From assembly GCA_022496185.1 (NCBI GenBank), contig WTXG01000004.1, positions 620,001 through 684,000 on the forward strand: DNA of 64,000 nt, given 5' to 3'. Below, piece after piece: positions 13,852-23,919 of the stretch; position 1 is the first letter of the stretch; each line of letters opens with the position of its first letter. The position numbers and the translations under genes are program-made. Below the pieces are notes generated by a model that made no database searches, had not been told where the DNA came from, and saw only the letters and a program-made list of their open reading frames with translations. The stretch comes from Multifurca ochricompacta. Lineage: Eukaryota; Basidiomycota; Agaricomycetes; Russulales; Russulaceae.

Positions 13852-16687
13852 CTATTTACTAAGCGCGATAGAATTCACACTATCTATCATGTCCTGGACA
13901 TAGCCATCGTCGCTTAGCACGTGTGCGGGCCCAAGCGGAGGAGCGGAAGCCAAGCGTGGGGCTCTGGACCCAGAAGCTAACCCCTGGCCCTTTGAAGGAG
14001 TGCGTTCTACACCGTCCCCACCGATACCTGTAAAAGGAGTAGCAGCGCTGCCACCTCCATCGCGGTGCGCACCCGCGCCCGGCTCGCGAGCCTTCCCAGC
14101 GCCACTCGTCCACACACCGCTGGGCACTGGCGGTGCACGTGCGCCCCCGAGGGGCGGAAAGTCTGCAGGCTGTAATAACACTGCAGGTGCGCTTGCGGTG
14201 TGATTGCGTGGGCCGCCATTGCGTGCAGGTGGACGAGTTGGGTGTAGGGTCGGATTCGGCTTGAGGCCAACAGCCCAGTCGGGGCGTGGTGGGAGCGGAT
14301 GCTGCGAGGAGGTTGTGCGGGAAGAGGAAGACGTGGACGACTAGTTTGACGTGTGCATGAGAATTTCCAATCGGTACCATGGGGGTGAGGTGGGATGGAA
14401 TGAAGCGAAGGCGCATGGACGTAGAGCATGGAAGGTATGAGTCATGTGTGGTTAAGGATGGAGCAGAGCGCGCGGCATCATGAGTCAAACGTTGATTCGC
14501 ACAGGTATATGAACATCGCTTACCGTAACACTAGACGCTTCATCTCCTGGAGTCCTGCTCCCGTTTGACGTGCCCGAGGTTCGTCGCATGGTACTATTGA
14601 ATCGTGGGCCGACTGGGCTCGCATTGCTCTCGACTGGTGACGTCGCACCTGTCCCACCCGGTAACCGAACTGATATCCGGACCCAGGCCCATAGCTCAAC
14701 GAGCCACCTCCATTGCGCGAGTTGCCCCGTTTCCTCCCGCGAAGATCAACATGATCATTGATCATCGTTATTGGTGGCATCACGCGAATGCCAAGGTCAT
14801 TGCCTTGTGGCAATTGTACTACGCCAACAGGGTGCCCTGGCTGTTGGAGAGGCTGCTGTCCTTGTGCAGGTGCATGCATGGGATTCATCGTGGGAAAGTA
14901 AGTGGGGATATTGTACCCACCATACTGTGGGGCAGGCGCAGGCGCAAACGGATACTGTGACGAATGAGGGTGTGGAAGCGAAGGGGTACCAGAATGGGAT
15001 GCGGAAGGAGCCCCCGCTGTCGGGTTTGGAGCCCATGGGTATGGCGCCATGTACATCATCTGTTGTGGGTGGTGGGGGGGCGGCATAAAAAGCCTGGGAT
15101 TTTGATCGGTCGTCGAACCAGAGGGATCGGAGTTCGATGCATGGTGCTGTGTGGGTGGTGGGGGTGGCGGATGGGAGTAGCCATATGAATAGTATGGTAA
15201 GGGCGGCATGAAGTTTTGCCCCGGAGCTTGTACCGGTGGTGGTGAGTAAGGGTACATGAACTGCTGCGCGTACGGTGGTTGCATCGGCGCCGCTTGGCCC
15301 GCATCATAGGGAACTGTCGTCGAGGCTGGCTCGTAGATAGAGGCGTAGGTGAACGAAGGCGATGGGGCGCGTGAGTTGCGACAGCTAGACGTATGCGTAT
15401 GTTTGGGGGGGAGCATGGACCTGGATGAACCTGCCGAATTTGCGCCAGATCCATTTCGCCGCTCGTTCTTACTGTCACGCGCGACAGGGCCAGAAAATTC
15501 ACTCTCAGTTGGAGCGGTGCTAATAGAATCGTCAATGTCCCCCGCACTACTGCTCCCACCTCCGCTGGTGGAGGCCGAACCGGAAACAAGACTGAACGTG
15601 GAAGAGCTTGCACTCATATCGTTCTCTTTCTCTTTAGCCTTTTCCTCAAAGTCCATGAAGATTCGTGATCGAGCCTCGTTGTAAGCTGCCTCGCGTTCCT
15701 CCAAGGTGAGGGCCTTTTTTAGGCGAGTTGGGCCACTACTACGTCCACCAAGGCTGCCGGCTTCGGAGGGCTCGACATCCGAAGACTCGGCGTCTTCACC
15801 GTTGACTGAGCCAGTGCGAGATTGTGACTGGGCACGAATACGGTCTTGGGCGGACCGACTCATGATCTTAATAGCTGGCTGCTTTGCCTGTTCCACTGGA
15901 ACGAGCTCAGAAAACCGCTTTGTAGGGCTGTGAGGGGAAACGATGCGGGTTTACAAGTAGAAAGATAAAGCAAAATAGATTATAACATACATTCTGCTCT
16001 CAGGAGAAAAAGAGATCCATATACTCTTCGAACCAGAGTCACTATCGGGGGTAACTTTGTAATAAGCGGAACATCTGTGCACGAGAAGTCGCTGGTATGA
16101 TGTCGCTGTGGGAATTTCGACGCGGCCCCTTCAAGTTGAGATCGTCAGCTCCATGCTCGAAGGAGATAAACGTGCGGGTCATTGTCGCATAAAGCCGATG
16201 CGGAACCAACTGATACCGCGAGAACGACGCAGATTGGAATGAATCACACTCACTTGCGCTCATTTATAAGTCGCTCCATGTCCTCACCAACACGAAGTAC
16301 AAACAGTCGCTCTTTGCTTTTGAGCGCCTCGATGATTGACTGGTCTGCTTCGATTGTAGAGTCAACTTTGTTGTCAGTCTCAGCTGGAGTGGGGCTAGAG
16401 GCAGGAAAAGGAGAGGGAGCCTGACTATCTGCGACCGGGGGAGAAGATATGACCGATGACATTGTAAATGGTTCTGCTTGGGGGGAGAGTGTATTTGTGA
16501 CAGGGAGAAGACGTGTGGTGTCAGTCGGGGGAGATGAGGAAGGAGGAGACAAATTTGGAGAAAGGATGGTAACTGGGACAGGTCGAGTTGATGTTTCTGT
16601 GGAAGTGGAAGAGAGGTGAATGAACGGAATGAACGCCGTCAAAGGAAAAGAATGAAAAGGTGGTTATTGATAATTACCTAGTGACAT
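13852..16687 (-). CDS. R3H-SUZ domain RNA-binding protein, one frame break
   Basis: A single-stranded RNA/DNA-binding protein; R3H-SUZ proteins act in mRNA metabolism. The R3H domain runs from LFVLRVGEDMERLINER through PTATSYQRLLVHRCSAYYKV to SKSIWISF (about residues 100-165). The SUZ motif is LTLEEREAAYNEARSRIFMDF. A long Pro/Tyr/Gln-rich low-complexity tail suits condensate or translation-factor contacts (inference). Exons (minus): 16687-16678 (MSL plus one base), 16596-16254, 16128-15991, 15927-14524, 14301-13852. One base is missing from the CCC run at 14653-14655 (GGG on the coding strand). With it restored the exons sum to a multiple of three (about 781 aa), and the last exon joins in phase 0 to end DDGYVQDMIDSVNSIALSK. 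The ATG at 16685-16687 is a tiny first exon and is less certain. Confidence 0.82.
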
Positions 16688-18223
16688 TGCTAGAAGACTG
16701 GGATTAGTGTAAATAAGAGAAAAAGAAAAGGTCTAGCTTAAAGGTAAAGCATGGACAGAGCCTGAGCTGTACGTAGACGTAGAGGAAGATGAGGAGGAGT
16801 TGAATGCTTTCGTGCCTAACGTGCGTGTGCGTGGTTCAGGGCAAATAGCAAGTCGAAAAAAACCACCCCCCGCTAAGCCTTTTCACACACTCCATCCCCC
16901 CCCCCTTAGCACAGCCTTGAAAGAAAGAAAGTATATGCATGCATATAGGTCCTTTATTTTATTTTAAAAAATAAATAAAATCACATCTGCATGTGCTGCT
17001 GATAATCCGCGTTGGCGTTTAACAGATGTCCGATGACTCAGAACCTTGAACCTGTGTATTTCCATGCACCCCCAGCACCTATATCACTACTTTATACCTC
17101 TTTGGTAGCGACCTTGCGCACACGCAACCTCTCCTTGGAATTGCTGCCACCGTCATCTGCCTTCTTTTAGACGCGCACGACGCCCAACCGTGCTTCGACG
17201 TATTGTTCCCTTCGGGCCCATGGCCCATGAAATGTTTTGCATGCGACTCTCCAAAACACCGTGAGATCGTGTCGCCCATCAGCACTTCTATCGGCCTCGG
17301 TTGCTCGACTGCGACTCCGAGGCCTTGATTATCAACTTCGTAACGTCAAACAACTGTTTTGCGCGGCAGACGCGCGTGTGGTCGCGTGATTGGGTCTTCT
17401 GCCTCGTCCTTGCATGTTGGTTTTCTTCTACTCGCATCTATGGCACTTCATTGTATCGATTAATTACGTATATCATCGGCAACCTGCCACGCGCGAACGA
17501 TCAATTCTTGTTAAGACCTCTGTAGCTCATCTTTGACGCCGAATCTTTGTAGAGGACATCACGAATGGAAGGCGGAAGGCGCACACTAGAATTGTGTCCA
17601 AGCATTTGGTACGGGCTGGTGATATATAACAACTTCCCCCCTCTCTATCACCTGCGATCGCTTGGAAGACGTGGTTTGATAGAAGACTTGAAAAGATTTG
17701 ACATGGCTGGCTAGCGCATGCAAAGGCCAAGGCTAAGGCAGTCTCTTGCTCTTGCTCACACCCCACACCTTCCGGGAACAGTTCAGAAATCCTACGGACC
17801 GCTTCTTCCGGTACTTGTGGAGGGTGTTGGTGTCTCCAGACTCGGTTACTCGCCCCTTAATTTCATTGCTTTTCCGTGAGTGATAAACCAAGCCTGAACC
17901 TCAGCCCTCCGTCAATGTACGGTTCCGTCGCGGACGAGGGTCAAAGCAGCCACTCAAGTGCATCCAAGGCGAGATTTCTCCTCAGCATCCTTCCTTGTAT
18001 ATCTGGGTGGTCATGGCCAAAGCATCGCTCAATACCCTCAGCGGCATATGTGGCTGTTCGACCACAACGGTCACTTTGTTCCAATTGTACTTTAATTATA
18101 ATTGACAATACGCGGTCTCGGCCGCTATAAGAACTTTAGACCCCAGGACATCACAATCCTACTCTATTTCACTACATTCCATCTTGTCACCCACGCCAGG
18201 ATACCGACCGCTAAGTTGTAATC
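16688..18223. other. Divergent intergenic region
   Basis: This 1.5 kb lies between two divergent genes. It has pyrimidine-rich patches, an A/T run (about 16955-16980) and a short palindromic TATATGCATGCATATA (about 16931-16946). Small open frames are present on both strands but none shows conserved motifs or coding bias. I see no gene. Confidence 0.4.
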
Positions 18224-19424
18224 ATGACATCTCCCATCAGGAATACTACTACTCTTTCTGAGTTGATCAAAGCAAATTTGGCCTCCCTGATCCAAGAACA
18301 CCTAAGGCCCATCGTCGACGAGCTTGCGGCACAACATAGAACACTCTTAACCCATTCTGCCCTGTTAACACACAATCACAACGTCAACGATTATCAAATG
18401 GCCAGGCTTGAGAACCTTCGCAACCTCGAACAATCCATAAAGTGCGTAAGTCCCTCGTCACAGCTGCGCTCGTCTTCTCACTGACGGGTTTCTCCACAGC
18501 TTCAAGGTGGCGGGTGCGCTTGCCTTCGATCCATGGCAGCACCCAACTATCGGCACCAACTTGCGCGAACCCGTCCCTGCTGATCCTAGGCTGATCCCCC
18601 AGTTCCCGCCACTCGAGAGTGCAACCCCAGCGCAGCGTGCCGCCGAGAGTGCTACGCTCGTAGCGCAGGCAGGGATCAGCGCGCGCCGGCTCGGCGTGCC
18701 CCTCACCTTACACGATTTCCCGTGCAGCCCAGCCACCCACGGTGAGACGGAGAACGAAGATCCGATGCATTCCTCCGTTCCGCTCTTTGGCCTACGCGCA
18801 CCGCGTTGGCGCGTCAAAGAGGGTCTTCCGCTAGACGAGGAGCCCGGCTTGGCGACGTACGATGGCGTGCCGGCGTTACCTTCGGGGAAAAAAGGCAGAA
18901 AATTGTATGCCAAAAAGTTGACTTTGATGCGGAAGGCCGCCAGCGCCAACACGCCGAGCAGGACCTTACCTATACCTGGCCCCGCATCCGCGCTCACACG
19001 GCTACCTACAGCCACCCCCGTTGTCCTGTCTGAGGTTTCCCCTCAGTTTGCTCTTGAAACTTCAACAGAACCTTTTATCCCAAAAAAAGCATCCGGCAGA
19101 TCAGGGCCAACCACCTCCAAACGCATCCCCTCTACAAGCTGCAGCAAAAGAAGTGGCGCATCTCAGCAGCAACACCAATGCGACAAGATCAAACAAGAGG
19201 GGTCAGAGCCAGAGAGCAAGCGCCGCAGACGCTCTGCAGCGCCAAACGTTGCTGGCCCTAACATCAGCCTCATCCTGGGTAGCATGAGTATTAAGAATAG
19301 CAGTGGGCCTGGGCAGCAACAGCTCAGACGCTCTGCGCGCATTGCGCGGACCTCGAAAATGGTCATGGCCAACCCTACACCTAAGTCGTGTAGTAGTGTT
19401 GCGGAAAATATTCGAGGCCATTAA
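18224..19424 (+). CDS. Hypothetical protein, Pro/Ser- and Arg-rich
   Basis: I do not recognise the family. Exons 18224-18441 and 18500-19424 (intron donor GTGCGT, acceptor CAG) give 380 aa in frame. The first ~75 residues are predicted mainly helical (SELIKANLASLIQEHLRPIVDELAAQ) and may oligomerise. The middle includes VAGALAFDPWQHPTIG and PLFGLRAPRWRVKEG. The tail has two basic patches, ESKRRRRSAAPN and LRRSARIARTSK, which could be nuclear signals. The stop codon (19422-19424) lies in the first bases of the adjacent inverted-repeat element, so the C-terminus may be defined or truncated by that insertion. Coding status rests on length, intron and composition only. Confidence 0.6.
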
Positions 19425-19560
19425 TTTACTGGTAATTTACAGAGGGTCTGATGGGAAGGTGATAATTTACTAGTAATTTACCGGTAAATATTCACGTGAT
19501 ACTTTCACGTGATGATTTCAAATTATAATTCCATCTTGTCTATTTTTTTTTCTTTTTTGA

Positions 19561-19643
19561 AATCGAGTTTATTACGCGCTTCAGGGTGTGTCCCAAATTG
19601 CGCGGCTACTACGGGACAGAGCAGCTATTAAGACAAGCACATG
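19561..19643 (+). repeat. ~80-bp direct repeat, copy 1
   Basis: First copy of a unit that recurs 571 bp downstream. The shared core contains TTCAGGGTGTGTCCCAAATT and GCGCGGCTACTACGGGACAG, with scattered transitions elsewhere. It sits inside the inverted-repeat element. Confidence 0.75.
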
Positions 19644-20131
19644 GTAACTACTTGTGAGAAAAGTAGCGAAAGGGAAAACCTCACTAGGAGGAAAAGGCTT
19701 AACTAAAGAGTGGAGATAGAAGGATCATTTCCATCTTGTCTAGGAACTCTCCAAGAGCTTCTGGAGGGTTAGGAGCAGCCACAGAAGTGTCACTTGATGG
19801 TTCATCAGAAAGAGCTGCTGCAAGACACCGAGATGACAGATCAATGGTTGGTGAGGCCTCGAGAGAATGTTCACGGACAGAACGTCTTAAGATTCAGCTC
19901 ATCAACCAACTATCATCCTCATCGTCACGGTCATCCGGATATTCATCCAGTTTTCCATCTGACTTCGAAAAGAACCTGTTCTTGATATCAAAAAATTTCA
20001 CAGATCTTGATACTATTGAGGTTATCAGTGTAGGATGTTTCCTTTCACATATTTTTTATATTTTCCATGCTTGACAAGAGCAGAGTGTCATTCGTATATT
20101 TAGTTGAATTTTTAAACTTTTAAAAAAAAAA

Positions 20132-20212
20132 AATCGAATTTATTATGTGCTTCAGGGTGTGTCCCAAATTGCGCGGCTACTACGGGACAGAGTAGCCATT
20201 GAGACGGGCACA
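20132..20212 (+). repeat. ~80-bp direct repeat, copy 2
   Basis: Second copy of the unit at 19561-19643. It is almost identical over the core and is preceded by an A-run. Confidence 0.75.
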
Positions 20213-21137
20213 GAATTTTGATGCTCATATATTACAGTCACGTTGGCACGTGACCTGGTAAATTACTACCTCCCACAGCGGCCCAGTAAATTACCAGTAA
20301 ATTACCGGTAATTTACTGGTAAATATTGGGTTGGTAAAAAGTACCTATTTTTTCCGCAACCTATCGTGCAGACGCATGCACGTGGTAAGCGGACACGATG
20401 AGATCGTGAGGGTCCGTGGCAGTTATTGTTCTCGCCACAAAGAAAAAAGGTACTCATGTTATGACAATTTTATTCTTACCCCTACTCCCTTTCCGCTTTT
20501 ATTGTCATCTTTTCGGGTTTTACTAGCGTGCACCGGCCAGTTTCGTGACAATGGATGTTTTAGGGACCTCCCGCTCGCGATCGTACGGACCCTTGTTCCC
20601 CCTCCTGTAACGGGTGCTTCTATCCCACGCTTGCTATGTTTGATTAGATAAGATGTAGAGATCATAGTAAAACTTAGAGGTGAAAACATCCTAGTTGGAA
20701 AGCTGCCCAGAATGCGGAGATTAAGGCACGCGTAAGGCTTGAAGCAGTCAGAGGACTCTGCCTTGCTTATACAGCAAGAATGACCTATATCGAACTTTGC
20801 TAAGAGCCTACAGCCCCAAGAGGACAAGATCAGTTGGGTCTAAGTAAATACAAAGATAGAGTGATAAAGCGCACCTACAGCCCAAAGAGGACAAGATGGG
20901 GTCTGTAGCATGCTACAGGGCGTCTTTAAGTACGTTCTAGTACTATCCTACGAAATGCCAAAGCCGATCGAGCGTGCGATGTAAATCTAAGTAGTTATCA
21001 GTGGCTTACTCTTCTACATCAGGAAATGACATTTTGCTGGATTGGCTAGTGCTAGCCATTCCAGCCAATCTAGCAATCCAGATTCTCGGTTAGCTCTAGT
21101 GGCTTGTCTGGATGCTTAGAGCCACTTTTCAAATGTA

Positions 21138-21215
21138 GAGCTACTTCTCAAAAGTAGAGCTACTTCTCTTACCTTTTATTCAAATCTAGAGCTACTTCTC
21201 TTACCTTTTCTGGAT
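21138..21215 (+). repeat. Tandem TAGAGCTACTTCTC repeat
   Basis: Three head-to-tail copies of TAGAGCTACTTCTC separated by variable A/T-rich spacers, inside the TIR element near its left end. Confidence 0.6.
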
Positions 21216-22163
21216 TCACTTTTATTTTTTTCTTACTCCAATTTTCACATTAAAAATATAAATCTATTATAATATTTATACTAATACAAATTAGACTAAA
21301 GGGGACATATACAACCAGGGTCCTGGGAGTTGTGGAAACACAGAGTCGTGGAAATGCCAAAGTGAAAAAAAAAAGATATTAACTCCCAGCAGATCAGATG
21401 AACACAGAAGACTTACTAATGTTGTGTCCATCGCAAGTGTTTCACCAGACAGCATTTAAAAGATGACAGCTCCTGGTCTGATATAAGTGACCAAAGTAGA
21501 AGGGCCTAGCAACAAAAGGGCACGCACAGAGAGAATGAACAGCACACCATAGCCCAAAGAGAACATCAGGATGGGCTCAAGAACACCATCTTCCTGGGAA
21601 AATGGTAATGAGAGTAAGAGAGAGCAACTCAAGAATGAAATAGGAAGGGCGTACCAAGTGCGACAAGTCAACAACTGCTCACAGGCAAGAGAACACCAAA
21701 CACACTGCATACAAGTATGACAATGTTGCTGGAAAGATGAAATAGTAGAGCCTCACCTCTCTTCATGACACCCACATGGTCAACTTGACTAAGTTCAAAG
21801 TTAAAAAGTTGTCAGCGATAGAAGGAAAAAAGAGCTTATATTTACCTTTCTGCATCTAGCCCTCAATAAAGAGAAAAGATCCTGTCATGGAAGGAAGTGA
21901 CATGGTGAGCATGAGTAACTTGGCCGCAAAAGAGAGAGATGGAGGAAGAGGGAGAGGGAGATTGTGAGAGGGAAAAGGAGAAAGATAAATGTGAAGACGA
22001 TGCGGGGAAGACAGCTTTTTGATTGGAGTGTGGAGTGAGAATTGTGCGTGCGGCATGGAAAATGTAGTTCCCACACTCACACTCAATGGCAAACCAAACC
22101 AAAGAGCGCGTTGAGTGCAGATAAGGTGAACTATATAATAATAATAATTATTATTATTATCTT

Positions 22164-22445
22164 TTATTTACGCAGCAGATAAGATAAAGTAATGTTAATG
22201 TTGTCAAAACTGAAGTGAACGCTTACAGAAAATAGTCCTTTAAAACCAAAAAAAGAGTGTGAAATAAAGAGAGAAAAAATAATACTATTTACTTGTGACA
22301 AGATTTGAAGGAACATATTGTGCATGCAGTGTATAATTGTCTCTGAATCGGTTATCTGACTCACTTTGAATGATCTAATCGAGCCCGGCTGTCCAGTCCC
22401 ACCAATGCGGTAGCTACTGGCCTTTCTCAATAAATTTGTGGCCAT
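22164..22445 (-). other. Possible gene fragment, unrecognised
   Basis: A minus-strand frame starts MATNLLRKASSYRIGGTG and is followed at SFK by a GTGAGT donor. Further minus-strand frames to 21456 read membrane-like (FSLGYGVLFILSVRALLLLG). This could be a degraded intron-rich gene captured inside the TIR element. I cannot assemble a complete product and assign no function. Confidence 0.2.
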
Positions 22446-22594
22446 TCAGACTGTTGCGCATCTGGGTGCATTCTTATGAGCAGCATATCTCATGCAAATT
22501 TATGGTAGTGATCCATTACCATTAAATTTCACAGACTCATGATAGGTTCTAAACTATGTGGTAGTCTGCCTTATTAGAATATGCGTATTGGAAG

Positions 22595-23235
22595 TATGAT
22601 AGTTGTCCGGCCCGGCATCTCCGGTATCGATTCATGCTGCATGCGCGCTGCTATTCCCAGATGGGTCTAATCATCCCCTTTGGACGGCATCTACTAAGAA
22701 GCGTGAGGTCCCTTTCACACGTCGCACCTGCTCCACTGCCATGTGCCTCGCCACAGGCCATGCCTTTCTTGCTGAATACCAGGAGCGCTTTCACCCCTCC
22801 CTCCCAGTCTCCTCTCGCACCTGCCCCTGCGACGACACTTCCTTGGCAACATTTGTGCATGTCCTCCTTGAATGCCCCTTGTACACTCAAGCTTGGGTGA
22901 CTTCCTGCTGGAGTTCTTCCAGGACATGCGGGCCTTCCCCAAGCCTGTTACCTCCCTTCACCCTCATGAGCCAGCCTGATTTGGGGGGAATTTGGTGACC
23001 AGTAAGTTCCTTTTTCTCTCTGGCTTTGTTGAACGGCCTCTTTTTTTTCCCGTGGCCTCTCTACTTTAGAACACTACTTTAGTTTTTCCTTATGGGTTTT
23101 CCACCATGACTTGGTGTCAACTCCCCATTGTTTGTAGTAATTAGTTGCTACATTGTACCCTGATGTGGCCGCGCGATTGGGCACCGTCCTGCAAGCGCGT
23201 AATAGAATCGATCCAAAAAAAAACAAAAAGCGCTA
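22595..23235 (+). mobile_element. 5'-truncated non-LTR retrotransposon (LINE) relic
   Basis: The translation contains RRTCSTAMCLATGHAFLAEY, ERFHPSLPVSSRTCPC and FVHVLLECPLYTQA. This is the Cys/His region at the C-terminus of fungal Tad-like LINE ORF2 (TGHAF..CPCG..H.L..CPLY pattern). After a frame break it continues DFLLEFFQDMRAFPKPVTS and stops near 22979. An A-rich tail at about 23214-23230 marks the 3' end. Only the last part of the element is present and it is not functional. Confidence 0.65.
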
Positions 23236-23331
23236 CTATTCCCACATATAGTAAATACAATCTGGCGCCCTAGCCATTCCATCCATTCTAGTCATTCTAG
23301 TCGTTCTAGCAAATGTCATTTTCCTGATGTA

Positions 23332-23919
23332 AGTACCCTGACACCTCTTGTTTACTAACGCGCGATCATTTCTACCGGTCTGGCATTATCTAAAATACAT
23401 ACTAGACTACTTTAGACTACTCTATAATCAAATCATCAATTTGTATTACTCAAATAATGGCTGCGTGTATCTATCAGTGTCCATTGCTGTGTAGGGCAGC
23501 GACTACTTTTGCATCGCATGGACCGGGTCAGAACGGTCCGGACACCTTCTTATCTTATCTATATCTAAGAAGGTCGACTTGCAATAACGCGTGCGCCCTC
23601 AGGATGGCTTTCAAACGGTCCGGGATGCCAAAAATGCGCATCCAGGACACCTCCCACTTTATACGCTTATAGGCAATACCATGTTCTTTCGTTGTACATC
23701 TGCGCGCACATGCTTAGAGCTGCGCAGTATTAGTCCAGGTTTATGTATGGCCCACGGAAGTTAGCGATTACTTGTACAGCCTGAGAAATCGAAGGTAACA
23801 TGGTAAAATAGGCACATGATATCTTCTAAGCCAGTCCAGTCCCCCCGGTGGGGTGCACGATGTTGTAGATATTATAGCTCAAGCTGTCGTGACCTTGTTA
23901 GAAAAACGAACCTAGTTTT
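23332..23919. other. Intergenic right of the TIR element
   Basis: No convincing gene here. The single 71-codon plus-strand frame (23457-23672) has no recognisable motif. The stretch ends at the 3' end of the transporter gene. Confidence 0.4.

Larger units (their letters stand above)
19421..20328. mobile_element. Inverted-repeat element (MITE-like), ~0.9 kb
   Basis: The ends carry related inverted arrays built on ACTGGTAATTTAC. The left copy lies around 19421-19510 and the right, reversed, around 20245-20328. Both then continue through a G-rich stretch, another TAATTTAC and CACGTG. Inside are two direct copies of an ~80-bp unit (19561-19643 and 20132-20212) sharing GGTGTGTCCCAAATTGCGCG. A 112-codon frame (19736-20074) is present but has no transposase motif. 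I infer a non-autonomous DNA element; its class is unknown. Confidence 0.55.
21015..23331. mobile_element. TIR element ~2.3 kb with TA target-site signature
   Basis: The left end at 21015 reads TACATCAGGAAATGACATTT. The right end, read inward from 23331 on the other strand, is TACATCAGGAAAATGACATT, the same apart from one extra A. With TA at both outer edges this resembles a Tc1/mariner-type TA duplication. The interior is AT-rich and includes three tandem TAGAGCTACTTCTC units and the LINE relic. No transposase is visible, so it appears non-autonomous or decayed. Confidence 0.5.

Noticed and set aside
14964..15684. Long plus-strand reading frames opposite the R3H-SUZ gene
   Set aside because: They are mirror frames of a real coding exon with strong compositional bias; the minus strand carries the R3H and SUZ motifs and consistent splice sites.
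19736..20074. 112-codon frame inside the inverted-repeat element as a possible transposase
   Set aside because: Ser-rich composition, no DDE or other catalytic pattern, and flanked by the direct repeats; more likely chance.
22130..22162. AATAAT/ATTATT palindrome as a structured RNA or origin
   Set aside because: A simple A/T trinucleotide palindrome inside a transposon-rich zone; nothing else supports a function.
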